A program made the translations under genes and the position numbers. From Plantago major (Eukaryota > Streptophyta > Magnoliopsida > Lamiales > Plantaginaceae), in assembly GCA_026545765.1 (NCBI GenBank), contig CM048842.1:20920667-20984666 (forward strand): a DNA stretch of 64,000 nucleotides. The letters run 5' to 3'. Shown in pieces: positions 21,137-33,118 of the stretch (positions are counted from its first letter, which is position 1; every line of letters starts with the position of its first letter). Under the pieces are notes generated by a model that ran no database searches, had not been told where the DNA came from, and saw only the letters and a program-made list of their open reading frames with translations.

Positions 21137-22623
21137 GGCGGCTTGTGTAATTTGGTGATTGTTCTATCATCCCATTTTTCTTTTCTTTTTTTTTTTTTCC
21201 TTTTCGATTTAATGTTTGGGATTAAAAGAAAAGCATAAAGGAAGAAGGAAAAGAGATGAATTCTCATGGAATTGTGGTGGAAGCTTAGATGGTTAAGCTA
21301 AGAATCTGTCCTTTCTATGACTGTTGTTGAGAACATGTTTTATATAAACTTGGGGATGTTATGATTGATGGCTTGGCTTGTTGTATTTTTTCTGTTATCA
21401 TCTGCTTCTCATAGTTTTACATATTGTGATCTAACTACTGTTGCTATTGAGAATCTGTTTTATATATATAAAAAAACTCTAGTGTATGTTTTGATAGCTT
21501 AGTGTATTTGCTATCTTACATACAATGTTGTGTTGTCATTAAATTTGGTGTTGTGGTGAAGCCGTATTATGTGAATTGATGAGTGCGACTAGGTTGTAAC
21601 TATGTTGGTTGTTGCGTTGGCGGCATACTGTTATGTCATGTTCAACTTAATGCGGTGGCTAGGTATTACATAAGTGCTATGAGCCTGTAACTTTATTTAT
21701 TTGGAGGTGGTTTGCATTACTGAGGAACAAAATATTCATTTCTTTTTCTGTCTGAGGTTGCTGCCTGTGAATTCTTGCAGTGATTAAGTGCAATATCGGT
21801 CTTATCCAAAGTTTAATACTACAGACATTTTCTTGCTTCTGTTCGTGTTGCATTCTTTCCCCTCAAGAACAAAGCTTGTGTGTATTCGTTAGTCGAAGTA
21901 GGTCGTACAGGTACTATGAATCCAAATAGATGACCAGCTGGTACTAATTGGCTTCTTCATGGATTTGGTTATATTTATTGGTGATTAATTTCCCGTAATG
22001 ACTTCACTTAATAAAGCATGTAGTGATTAACTTGATTTGGTGCTTTCCCTTTAAACTTTCTAGTGGTTTATTATATGGTAAGATTCAACAATGAAAAGAG
22101 CTTCGTTGTTAAAGATTGTATCATATTTGTTCTTTGCGTGCATATAGAAATTGACCTCTGAACTACTGCGTGTTGAACCGTTTCTCATGGGGTGTTCATG
22201 CCAGCCTACTTCATGTAACTAGCTGTATCTCCATCCCGGTGTTGTCTTCCGTTGTGCCTGTTGAGCTTTGTTCTTAATGAAATCATTCATTCAGAACATA
22301 TGGATGCATGTAATTTCAGGTTAGTTTGCACCTTTCCTGTTCTAGTTTGTGAGTGTCACCTGAAATGTAGGTTCTTATTAGAATTGGGAAGCCTCTTTCA
22401 AGCGTTGTGTTTTCTGTGTTATTATTTGCTATTGTCATCTGCTGCCTGGTTTATACAAGGGAGCTTTTTTTTATCCAATAAACAGAATAAAACTGTTGAA
22501 ATTTTCACTTCGTGTTAAGAGCACGAACCTCTCAATTTATCAAGTGTCAACGGACAATAAAAATTGTGACAAAACTTGAGGTTCCCAAAACTGAACGAAT
22601 TTTGTTACTCTCTATACTAACAT
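21137..22623. other. ERF 3' region and intergenic DNA
   Basis: The first part after the stop, with a long T-run at 21180-21198, is probably ERF 3' UTR. The rest is T-rich intergenic sequence. The 88-codon frame at 22252-22518 is cysteine-rich with no recognisable family, and I do not call it. Nothing repeat-like was seen. Confidence 0.5.
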
Positions 22624-22909
22624 CTATGATCTGGGCTTCTGCTTCTTCTTCTTGAAGAGGGCAAGGAGTGACACCCCAGAGACCTTGACAACCTTGAAAC
22701 GAACAGTAGAATATCTCCCACGGCATAACAGCCTTGAAACGAACAGCAGGAATACAATCAGCACTTCATCATTTTCCTCAATGTAGTTTAAACAATCATC
22801 ATTATGAACAAAGGCTGCAATCTTCTTTCCGTTCTTAATGAGTTGTACCCTTGGTAGAGTTAGGCTGCTTAGCTTCAATACCAATTTTCTCAAGAACGAT
22901 GCCCTTAGA
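22624..22909 (-). pseudogene. RPS23: Ribosomal protein S23 (uS12) pseudogene, C-terminal half
   Basis: Minus-strand sequence encodes the end of eukaryotic 40S protein uS12/RPS23. It has the [17 protein letters not shown] region (22909 to about 22862, one frame), then [28 protein letters not shown] and [17 protein letters not shown] to K-P-R-S and a stop at 22624. Two lesions break it. A deletion near 22860 changes frame between the two first segments. A small duplication of the CCTTGAAACGAACAG word (plus strand, 22692 and 22733) replaces the G-F-G-R-K-G-H loop. The N-terminal half lies at 54727-54853 on the same strand, so one gene copy was split by insertions. Confidence 0.85.
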
Positions 22910-23577
22910 GGCTGTTTGGTTTGGGATATTTTCTAATGGTATTTGGAAAACACCCCTGAAATATCACATTTGGTTGCACAAATATGAACGGGCAAATTAA
23001 ATTTCCTCTCCCTAATAAATTTTCTAATAACATCAAGGACCTTGACATTTGAACAATAATACATTAGCCCAGTTTTCATTTTCTGAGTTGACCATTAATT
23101 TTCTCAATTTCCACGTGGATATTAGTTCATCTTCATTGCAATTAACCCCATCGAGTTTAAAATAATCCCATAAATTATATACAATATCTTCTTCACCAAA
23201 CTATGTTTTGTAAATTGTATTACATCATCAACTTCATCTCTTCTTCCCCAAACACTTCTTTCCCCCATTTTTTTAGGGAGTCGAATCGGGCTCCATTAGA
23301 GAGCCCGAATTCGAGCTCCGTTAATGTAGCTACTGTGAGCCCCATAATGAAGCTCACAACAACCCCAATTAATTAGGGCTGTTGCAAAGCTCCGTCAATG
23401 GATATGTGTTAATTGGATGTAAAATTTATGTTAATGATGACGATGAAGAAGTATAATTTCAACAAAATATAGTTTGGTGGGGAGGAAGATGAAATGAAAG
23501 AATATATAAAAAAAATTGTGTAATAAAGAAATTTTTATAAACTTAAAAGTTTTTGATTTGAAGTTAGAATAAAGAAA
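22910..23577. other. Non-coding DNA between RPS23 half and Ty3 element
   Basis: No gene. It begins TAGAGGCTGTTTGGTTTGGG directly at the RPS23 break and includes a hairpin-like GGGCTC/GAGCCC word near 23289 and an AT-rich tract. It may be one arm of an older insertion in the RPS23 gene whose other arm lies left of 54727, but no convincing terminal repeats or target duplication were found. Confidence 0.4.
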
Positions 23578-23582
23578 GGTAT

Positions 23583-24474
23583 TGTATTGGTAAAAAATAT
23601 GCTATTGACCAATTTGACCAAATTAGGTCCAAACGCTCATACGAGCCTAATCGAAAGAAATTGGATAAACGCTTCCTATGGCTCAAGCCCAATCCAAAAT
23701 ACTACATGATCAATTACAAGTACACGAAGCCATATGGACTACAAGGTGAAAATTGAACATCGTCTCCATGAGAAGGGCCTCCAGTGGTCTAGTCCACGTG
23801 ATAAGGCCCATAACCATATGGAAAGCCTCCTAGTCCATACGCGAGATACTTGACGCGCACACCACAACTGGAGTCCAACGACTTTAGAAGAAGAAAAAGT
23901 CTCACATAGGTAGTTGGAGGACTCCGAACTACCCGCGTACTCGGGTAATGGTTATGTAACTGACTCATACTAACGTTAGTGGAGAGTCAATACAAGGAGG
24001 ATGACGGAGAAACCCTAAAGACATCGCATTCCTCACGTTCTTAATTTGCTGCCGCTTACGCAATCATCATCTTCCTCCTCTCTTCCTAAATCAGAATTAC
24101 TCACATACGCATTCCGAGCGCCTCCTGAGCTCCTAGTAGACTTTTGCACACAGGCTTGAGGAGCATCTCCAGAGCCTCACGCGAATCCATACTCCATAGC
24201 TAGAAGGTCTTTCCACCTAATCATTCTCCAGGTGCCCATCGCTCTGAAAGCCCCTTGAACGAACAAAAGGATAAGTTAATCTCTCACTCTCTGCTATTTC
24301 CTTTACTTTTACATCTTCCAGACTCATTGGCTTGAGCGTCGGAGTCCATACAGTGGACACCACACCGGTGTCCCAATTGAATTTTACGCCCTAGCGTGCT
24401 CTGTTGTTGTCTTGCAGGTCGCTGGTGCTACGCAATTCGTATCAATCTTTGATTGTAGGTTCTGAGCATCTACA
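23583..24474 (+). mobile_element. Ty3 Tat 5' LTR
   Basis: An 892-bp LTR with TG...CA ends, closely matching 52365-53244. Small indels separate the two copies, including about 20 bases present here near 23880-23900 and absent from the 3' LTR, which indicates an old insertion. A T-A-C-G-rich promoter region is present but no TATA box was assigned. Confidence 0.9.
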
Positions 24475-24477
24475 ATT

Positions 24478-24494
24478 TGGCGCCCACCGTGGGG
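24478..24494 (+). other. Ty3 Tat primer-binding site
   Basis: TGGCGCCCACCGTGGGG starts three bases after the LTR end, as expected of a primer-binding site. It has the form common to plant Tat elements. I do not assign the tRNA. Confidence 0.7.
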
Positions 24495-24534
24495 GCCCTG
24501 GCTATCAAAAGAGACAACACACTAGCTATCCGTC

Positions 24535-26158
24535 ATGACGCACTCAGACGAGTACATCCTCGAAGAGGTGGAGGAAATTGATGTCACCATTCAGATCAAG
24601 GCTCTAACTGCCTAGATGCAGGAGAATGCGAAGAAGCTCCAGCACCTTGAGGAGGAGAACCGTATTGTAAGGCAAGAAAATTCTGCCTTGAAGGAAAAGG
24701 TGAATGTTTTGGTCAAGTAAAGTTCCCCCTTGGCAGGCCTCCAGATTGCAACTCTGACTCAAGAGATGGGATCGTCACGCCGACACGCTCTGGACTCTAG
24801 CATGGAGAATCCGTCGCGCAACACTATAGAGGCTCGGCGTTTGTCTTTTGAGGGGATGGAAGGGGTGATTCCCATAACTCCAAATCCTCAAGTATCGAAT
24901 GAACCGTCCAGGCCTACTCTGGAGATGACTCCAATATTGACTAGAAGAAGGGTATCCATTGAGGGTGTCGATCCAAGAACACTTGGTGAAGAACCACAAC
25001 AAACTCCCTTGAATGTAAGTAAGTCGGATTGTTCATTAACACTTTCTGCAGGTATGAGAAACATCAATGATGAGTTGGCCTCCAAGTTGGTAAGCTTGGA
25101 AGAGATGATTCTGAGGATCCTCGGAGTACCAGCTCCGATCAAGAAGAGATTACCCAACACCTTCGCTGACTCATCCTTTGTGGATGCCATAGATATGGTG
25201 GAAATGCCCGCTAAATTCAGCTTCCCAAGCATGAAGCTTTACGATGGGACAACGGATCCTGACGACCATGTCTCGCAGTATAAATAGAGGATGTTCACCA
25301 TAGCTATTCCGAGGGATCTCTGTGAAGCTTGTATGTGCAAAGGCTTTGGCTCAAGTCTGATCGGTCCAACGCTCCAGTGGTACACTAACCTCTCTAATAA
25401 TTTTATTCCATCATTTCCTCAGTTAGTGGACTATTTTGTGGAACAATTCGCAAGTAGTCGCAAATTGTTAAAACTATCGGACGACCTATATGGCGTCCGG
25501 CAAAGGCCTAACGAGTCTCTCAGGGAGTACATGGCAAGATTTAACAAGGAGAATGTATCCATTCCGAACTACAACAAAGACACTGCGTTCAATGCCTTCC
25601 GCAAAGGACTACCTCCAAATTAAGGGCTATACAAGGAGCTTACCATGTACCTTGCCGAACCATGGAGGATGTGCTCGCCAAAGCATGGGCACAGATCAAG
25701 TGGGAGGAAGATGACGCGAACAGACCATATGTGCAAGGTCAGGTTGACCACATGGAGCCCAGAGCTGACATAAGAGTTGACAGGAGAGCTCCTGACTACC
25801 GCGAAAAATCATACTCATTGAAAGAAGACGTGGACCCAAGGGGAATCCAAATTGCCCTATAGTGCAACAGAGGAATGTGGAAGCACGAGCACCACCTCTA
25901 AACTACTCCCTCAATATTGAGCCAGACGAATGTGTTGTGGTCCTCAAGGGTATGGGGGACAAAGTACGATGGCCTGGTAAATTAAGAACACCTCCTGAAC
26001 AAAGAAACTCTAGCAAGTGGTGTGAGTTCCATGGAGACCACAGACACATGACATCTGAATGCATCTCTCTAAGGTTGGAACTAGCCGAGCTCTTAAAGAG
26101 AGGACACCTGACGGAGTTCGTCTTTGAAAAACGTAAAAAGACTCTAGCCAGTCGATAG
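24535..26158 (+). pseudogene. Ty3 Tat gag with in-frame stops
   Basis: The frame opens at the ATG 24535 (M-T-H-S-D-E-Y) and stays in register to 25623, with stops at about 24613, 24718, 25285 and 25621. It then shifts and continues to 26158. A coiled-coil-like N-terminus (ENAKKLQHLEEENRIV) precedes the retrotransposon gag domain (KLYDGTTDPDDHV, FIPSFPQLVDYFVEQFASSR, RPNESLREYMARFN). The zinc-binding segment KWCEFHGDHRHMTSECISL lies near the end. Not functional as read. Confidence 0.85.
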
Positions 26159-26199
26159 GGCGCTGATCTACCTGAGCCCCCTCAGATCAACAAAGTCAT

Positions 26200-26741
26200 C
26201 AATGTAATCTTTGGGGGGTCAGAGATCAGTGGCGTCTCTTATTCTGCAGCAAAGCGCCACAGTAGGCAAGCGGTAAGGCCCGAGCTCAATGCTCGCAGAG
26301 TAAGTAAAGCCCCTTCGTCTGACTTGACTATTAGTTTCTCAGACTTTGAGTCTAAGCAACTAATCAGTCCTCATGATGATGCTTTAGTTATATCAATACT
26401 TATTGCAAATTGTCTTACGAAAAGCGTTCTCATAGACAATGGGAGCTCTGCTAATATTCTTTTCCTAGATGCCTTAACAGAGATGGGGATAGAGGAGACA
26501 TCCATCCTCCGCCAGCCCACTACGCTTTATGGTTTTAGTGGAGAAAGAAAGTATACAGTTGGGAGTGTCACACTCCCTGTGTACGCAGAAGGTGTCAACC
26601 TACCCACAAATTTTTTTTATCGTGGATAGCCCATCAAGTTACAATGCAATTCTCGGAAGGCCATGGATCCATGAGATGAAAGTAGGTACCTTCAACCTAT
26701 CACCAAGTGGTTCGATTCCCTACCAAGTGGGGTGTGAATGA
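26200..26741 (+). pseudogene. Ty3 Tat aspartic protease
   Basis: Retropepsin-like domain with HDDALVISILIANCLTKSVL, the active-site region LIDNGSSANILF, then SPSSYNAILGRPWIHEMK in another frame. The catalytic triplet D-[ST]-G reads D-N-G here, so activity would be lost or reduced. A frameshift in the T-run at 26610-26618 separates the two halves. Confidence 0.75.
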
Positions 26742-26899
26742 AATCGTAGGCCAGCAACGGGACTCTAGGACACGCTACATGGAAACTCTGAAGCCAAAGC
26801 CCTCCGAGTTATAGCAATTACAACAACTCAACCCCCCAGCTAACGTGGACCAGCCAGATATGGAAGAGCTTGATGAGATCCAAATTCATCCAGACCATC

Positions 26900-28380
26900 C
26901 AGAACACAAAGTTCAGATTGGGGCAAGGTTGAGACAACACTAAGGGAGCAATTGGTTGCCTTTCTTACAGCTAACCACGATTGTTTCGCTTGGTCACATG
27001 CAGACATGACTGGAGTTGATCTAAAGGTCATCACTCATAAACTCCAGGTTGATCCCGAGTACCCTCCAGTCAGACAAAAGAGGAGGAAATTTGCTCCAGA
27101 GCGCAACAAGATCATCAACGAAGAGGTACAAAATCTATTGGACATTGGATCTGTTCGGGAAGTCCACTGCCCAGATTGGTTGGCCAATGTGGTAGTGGTT
27201 AAGAAGAAGAACAACAAGTGGCGAGTTTGCATTCATTTCACTGATCTAAACAAAGCATGTCCGAAGGACTCCTTTCCGCTGCCACACATAGACATGCTAG
27301 TGGACGCCACTGCAGGACACAAACTCTTATGTTTAATGGATGCCTTCTCAAGATACAACCAAATATTGATGCACCCAGAAGACCAAGAAAAGACAACTTT
27401 CATCACTGAGGGGTACTTTCTGCTACAAAGTCATGCCCTTTGGACTCAAGAATGCTGGAGCCACCTACCAACGCCTAGTTAATCGAATGTTCGCCAGCAT
27501 GCTGGGGGACACCATGGAGGTGTACATCGACAACATGCTAGTTAAGTCTCTGATTGCCGACCAGCACCTTGACCACCTCCGCCAGGCATTCTCGGCCCTC
27601 CGTAAGTATAACATGAAACTAAATCCAGGTAAGTGCTCATTCGGAGTCTCTTCAGGAAACTTCCTTGGCTATTTAGTTACACAACAAGGTATTGAAGCTA
27701 ACCCTGATCAAATTCGTTATATTTCTAACATACCCTCCCCAAAGTGCATTAAAGATGTGCAGAAGTTAACAGGGAGGCTAGCAGCCCTAAGCAGGTTCAT
27801 CCCAAAATCTTCTGAGAAGTGTCGTCCATTTTTTTACACTCTTCGAAAGAGCAAGGACTTCCAGTGGACGGATGAATGCGAGAATGCTCTACAACTAATC
27901 AAGAGTTACCTCACCAAAGCACCAATTCTCTCCAAGCCAAGAGATGGAGAAACCTTATTCATCTACCTCGCAGTGTTTGACACTGCACCAAGCGGAGTCC
28001 TTGTAAGAGAACAAGATGGAAGCCAACTCCCAGTCTACTATGTGAGCAAGTCATTACTAGATGCAGAGACTAGGTACAGCCAATTGGAGAAGCTGACCCT
28101 TACACTAGTCACTGCTGCAAGGAAGTTGCGTCCTTATTTCCAGTGCCACCCAGTGACGGTCCTTACTAGTTTGCCATTGCGCAATGTCTTGCACAAACCA
28201 GAACTCTCTGGAAGACTTTCTAAGTGGGCGGTAGATCTCAGTGAACACGACATCTCCTACCAACCCCGCACAGCCATCATGTCACAAGCACTACTAGACT
28301 TCATTGCAGACTTCACACCAACAATGTTTACTCAAGTAGAAAAAGAACTCCTTTGCTTGCAAGAGAAGCACGACCTATAA
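26900..28380 (+). pseudogene. Ty3 Tat reverse transcriptase and RNase H
   Basis: The frame at 26952-27482 has QKRRKFAPERNKIINEEV, DWLANVVVVKKKNNKWRVC, DLNKACPKDSFPLPHID and LMDAFSRYNQI. After a one-base shift near 27415 the frame at 27433-28380 continues with MPFGLKNAGATYQRLVN. The catalytic Y-x-D-D motif reads Y-I-D-N (VYIDNMLVKS, near 27520), a loss-of-function change. The normal Ty3 RNase H region follows (YYVSKSLLDAETRYSQLEK). Decayed pol of an old copy. Confidence 0.9.
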
Positions 28381-28800
28381 TGGAGTCTCTCAGTGGATTT
28401 CTAGCAATGTTAAATGAAGTGGTCTGGGAATGGTCCTCACCTCACCAGAAGGAGACACCATCCAGAGATCTGTCCGGTGCGGGTTCAAACTGACCAACAA
28501 TGAGGCTGAATATGAAGCCCTCATAGCAAGCCTGAATTTAGCTCGAGACATGGGTGTAAGAAACATTAAGGTACAATCTGATTCTCAATTAGTTGTTAAC
28601 CAGCTGCAGGGCTCCTACCAAACAAGAGACGCAAAGATGGCTGCCTACCTTAAGCTGGTCAAGGAGTTACAGGCCACCTTTGAGAATTTTTCTATTTCGT
28701 AGGTACCAAGAATGGAGAACAACCATGCAGATGCCTTGGCCAATCTAGGCGCAATTATCCACACTACTGTGCCTTTATCGATTCCAGTAGTCTACATTCA
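28381..28800 (+). pseudogene. Ty3 Tat additional RNase H (archaeal type)
   Basis: A second RNase H-like domain after the first: VRCGFKLTNNEAEYEALIAS, LARDMGVRNIKVQSDSQLVV and the late NNHADALANLGA. The E (NNEAEYEAL), D (SDSQL) and D (HADALA) catalytic positions are visible, while the first aspartate region is unclear near 28400. This extra domain is the hallmark of Tat elements. A stop at 28700 interrupts it. Confidence 0.85.
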
Positions 28801-30103
28801 ATGGCCTGCAACGTGGAAGGACGAGTCACTTGACCAGGTTATAGCTGAAATCTCGATGGAACCAAATTGGATGACTCCAATAACATCATATTTGACAAAT
28901 GGAGAACTTTCACACGACAAGAACGAGGCAAGAAGAGTAAAGGCCAAAGTAGCACGCTTCACTCTACATAATGAACATCTCTATAGAAGATCCTTTTCTG
29001 GGCCTATACTCAGGTGCATAAGTTCAAATGAAATTAAGTATGTCCTAACCGAATTGCATGAAGGTGAATGCGGAAGTCACTCTGGAGCAAGAAGTCTCGC
29101 AAACCGTGCACTTACAACAGGTTACTAATTGCCAACCATGAGGGCTGATTCCAGAGATTTTGTTAAAAGATGTGATCCATGTCAGAGACACTCCCAAATC
29201 ATCCACCTTCATGCGGAGAAGTTACACTCATCAATCTCTCCATGGCCCTTTATGAAATGGGGAATGGACATCGTGGGAAAGCTTCCAACAGCCCCTAGAC
29301 AACGGGTGTACATGCTTGCGGTCACAGAGTACTTCACCAAATGGGTAGAAGCCGAGGTCTACAAGCAGGTAAGAGATCGTGAGGTAAAAAACTTCATTTG
29401 GAAACATGTCATTTGCAGGTTCGGAGTCCCAAAGGAGATTGTCACAGACAATGGTTCTCAATTCATAAGTTATGACTTCTAAGACTTCTGTAGAGAGTGG
29501 GGAATCAAGCTCACCTTCTCCACTCCCAGATTCCCCCAAGCGAATGGACAAGCTGAGGCAATAAATAAAACCATCATAAGTTGTATGAAGAAAAGACTTA
29601 CACACGCCAGAGGAGCCTGAGCAGATGAGCTACCAACCGTCCTATGGTCTTACCGTACCACTCCCAGGACTGCTATTGGTGAGACACCATTTAGTCTCAC
29701 CTACGGCACTGAGGCTGTCATCCCTATTGAAGCGGGTCTGCCAACAACAAGATATGAGTTGGTTGACGAGCAACACAATGATAAGGAGTTGGAACACGAA
29801 CTCGATACAATCGACGAAATTTGCGAAAGAGCTCTAATAAAAAATGCAGCATATCAACACAAAGCTGCCCAACACTTCAACAAGCACATATGCCTCCGCT
29901 CATTCAAGGATGGAGAATGGTTCCTCGGGCGTGTGTTCCAGAACACTAAGGAAGCAGGCGCAGGAAAGCTTGGAGCAAACTGGGAAGGCCCTGACAAAAT
30001 CACAAAAGTAGTTGGTAATGGTGCATACAAACTACAAGCAATAGATGGCCGCCCCATCCATAACAGCTGGAATGCCATCTACCTAAAGAGGTACTTCTTT
30101 TGA
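28801..30103 (+). pseudogene. Ty3 Tat integrase with stops
   Basis: A zinc-binding HHCC region (LHEGECGSHSGARSLANRAL, DFVKRCDPCQRHSQI) is broken by a stop at 29126. The catalytic core carries WGMDIVGKLP, VTEYFTKWVEAE and IVTDNGSQF, with stops at about 29480 and 29620. A later frame (29759-30103) has LGANWEGPDKITKVVGNGAY and ends YLKRYFF. The DDE region is present but split. There is no chromodomain, as expected for Tat elements. Confidence 0.9.
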
Positions 30104-30230
30104 TACACTTGCTCTTTTGAGGTTGATCTTTTGTTAAAAATACCCCGAATTGACCAGGGGCAAGTCGGTTATCTAACCCGGCTGACAGTTCGGGTTTAAC
30201 GCCCTCCCCCACCCCCCAAAATAAAAAAAA

Positions 30231-31390
30231 GAGTAAATTTTTTTTTGCACTAATAACTTTTGCCTGTTTTTGAACTTAACCCACAAACTTTTTTTTTTGG
30301 CATTTCACACCAAAACTTTTAGTTATATTTTGACGTTACACCAAAAATTGACGTCCGTTAAGTTTGTATTTTAAATCACACCAAAACCTTTTCAAAAATT
30401 TGCACCCGCTACCAAAACCTTTTTTTGTTTTTTAAATCACACCAGAACCTTTCTTGATTGATTTGAGTAATCAAAATATATGTTCACATGAATTGTTTGG
30501 GGTTGCTAGTCTAGTGATGGTTGGAATATGCATCGTATTTGCCATGACTTTTGCCTTTTGCAATCAAAATCTTCATATAATTTGTTGGTTCAGTGTAGTG
30601 ATTTAAGGAATTGCACATGTACCCCTGCCAATAGTGTATCTTCCTGTGTTTGGATCTAAAAAATGACACAAAGCTACTTATATGTATGTGGAACGAGCAT
30701 ATATATTTTGTGCCTTCATTTTTGTAATTTTATTGAAGCAACTAATTGAGGGATGGAATGTAAAGAGAGTTCGAACACTTAATTTTATAGATAGAATGTA
30801 TGCCAATTAATATACTAATAAATTTTATCATTTTTTATCCGTGTACTATGGAATTTCACATTCGCCAGATACATATGCAGTATCTTATTGTTATATCTAT
30901 CATAAAAGAAACTTATTGTTATATTTAGCAAACAAATAAAGAAAGTGTGTTTAGTAGACAGAATACACTAGTGTATCATGTTTATGGAGTGAGTGATAAG
31001 AGTTGATCATTCTCTATTCTGTTAGGGATAGGATATGGTTTGGTATGTAGCTTTTGTGGTTGTAAAGTAAAGTGTCGTTGTTGGTTTGTGACTCGGATTG
31101 TAATCCTTATTTTTCGGAACACTTCTTGTGTTCTTTTTGTTGGAATAAAATTTAAAAAATTTCAAAATGAATAAATTATTACTTTATAGAAAGGTTCTGG
31201 TGGCGAAGACAAGTTTTTTCAAAGGTTTTGGTGTAATTTAAAAATAAGTTAACAGTAACTTAACGGCCATCCAACCTTTGTGTAATGTTAAAATTTTTAT
31301 AAACTTTTTGGTGTGAAATGCTAAAAAAAAAAAGGTTGTGGGGTAAGTTCAAAAACGGGCAAAAGTTATTAGTGCAATTTTTTTTTTCTC
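30231..31390. mobile_element. Mutator-like MITE with ~200-bp inverted repeats
   Basis: A 1,160-bp non-autonomous element. Its left end (30231-30454) and the reverse complement of its right end (31189-31390) match over about 200 bases, sharing TTGCACTAATAACTTTTGCC and related words. Flanks TAAAAAAAA (30222-30230) and TAAACAAAA (31391-31399) form a nine-base target duplication with one mismatch, as in Mutator-like elements. The 730-base interior has no open frame of note; its end resembles a gene 3' UTR, so capture of host DNA is possible. Confidence 0.8.
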
Positions 31391-31399
31391 TAAACAAAA

Positions 31400-33118
31400 A
31401 ACTTTTACAGGAGCATGAGGGCTAGACATACAACCAGTCTCCATTCCTTGATGCTCCCAAATCACGTAGCGACATGAGCATACACATCCTCGTCCAAGGT
31501 AATACTACTTGTATCCATGAGATTGATTTCTCACTAAAATCAACTGACCTGACCAAGGGCTAGCTGGTCACCTAACCCAGCTAGGCAGGTCCGCCCCCCC
31601 CCCCCCCCAACCTCCCCAAGGGGATCCATTCCATCTCATGTCGCAGGCCTCCTATCCCAGGAGTACAACCAAAGTGCAAACCAATATGCACTTGCTTACT
31701 TTCCAGATGATCACCCGTTCCCGACATACATGCACAATAGTGTCAACCATCCACACACGGGAAAGCACAAACAAATAGGACTCACCAATTTTTATTGTTT
31801 TCAACTTGTTTAACCCACATGTTATGACAACAAACGTCTACGTGGTTTAAACTGTTGAAGCCAATAAAAATAGGTGGCTAACATTCCATTAAACATGTTA
31901 GCTACATCAATTGAATGTGCCATGGAAGGCTGCTAACACAAGCTGGAGTAACATTGTTCAAAACAAACAGTCCGCCCTACAAGACTAAGGGTCTTGACAT
32001 CTGCTGAAACATTCAAAAGAAAAAAGAACATGTAGAGCCTCGAAGGCCTAGTACCCATGGAGCAAGCAATTGGATTTAATGCTACAAGTCCAACCACAAA
32101 TCCTCAGGACTAGTACTTGGACTAGGGGACAGCCCTCAAAGCTCAAACAGAAAGATCTCCAAGGCATAGTATCCATGGTGCAAGCAATTGGATTTAATGC
32201 TACAAGTCCAACCACAAGTCTTCAGGACTAGCACTTGGACTGGGGGACAACTCTATCCATATGCGATGAGTGGAGAGCGACATGTGCTATAGGAGACCCC
32301 CACCAAGCCACCGCAACACGCTGGATAATCAAGTAAGTATACCCTATTCAAAACTAACAAACACTTGAATTCAATGGATTTTGTTGTTATGCTATGCACA
32401 TATACGTTCTATGTTATGCCAAGGTTATGTTCAAATTTATCAGGTATTTGATTTTGACAATATACGTTACTTCGATAAGCTATTTGTTCTCATCATTGTA
32501 GCAAAGTCGTATTAGTTACTCTTTGTTCTATCTTGACTTTGAATCTTCTACAAACACTTGTATCTTAGCTTCCTACAGAAGTAGTTGCATACTTATAGTT
32601 TACGATAACATCATACTGCCTAATATGCATAGAAAACTTAATTGAAAACATGCCTCAGAGGCCAAGTCAAATCATAATACATACCGAGAAATGCATAATG
32701 CTCACGAATAGAGCTAAAATGCAATGCCAAAATATATAGAGTCAAGCTCAACACTTGAGCCAATACAAAAGATACAAGTCATACTACATGTCCCACTACA
32801 TGATGCTAGTACTCAACCAAATATCACCAGGTTAGTACGCTAGTACTCATGAGGCACCTCTCAATCACCTCCATCTCCCATTCCATCAACGTTATCCTCA
32901 CTAGCAGAAGCTTCACTTTCGTCCTCCTCATTGGCCTCAAGACTCTTCAACACAGCATCATCCTTGTCACCCAAATCAACAATACACACGGCGATCTGCT
33001 TGCTCACTCTCTACCCAGTGTGCGCTACACTCTCATATTGCTTCATCACAACAAGCTGAGTATGAGCTACGCGCTCTTCCACAAATAACTCAGCCACACG
33101 AAGACAATTTCACACTCT
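31400..33118 (+). other. Ty3 Tat 3' non-coding region, first part
   Basis: Sequence after the Tat integrase without coding capacity. It holds a C-run at 31593-31608, an imperfect direct repeat at about 32041-32250 and scattered CCTAGTACTTGG-like words. The 79-codon frame at 32849-33088 resembles nothing. It ends at the copia insertion. Confidence 0.6.
32041..32252 (+). repeat. Direct repeat, two units of about 113 bp
   Basis: Two adjacent copies share GCAAGCAATTGGATTTAATG, CTACAAGTCCAACCACAA and CTTGGACT, with about 15% differences. They lie in the Tat 3' non-coding region, where such duplications are common. Confidence 0.8.

Noticed and set aside
22252..22518. 88-codon plus-strand frame as a small secreted cysteine-rich protein
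   Set aside because: No recognisable signal-peptide and cysteine spacing pattern, no relatives, and T-rich intergenic composition.
32849..33088. 79-codon frame in the Tat 3' region
   Set aside because: No family resemblance, and located in non-coding retrotransposon sequence.
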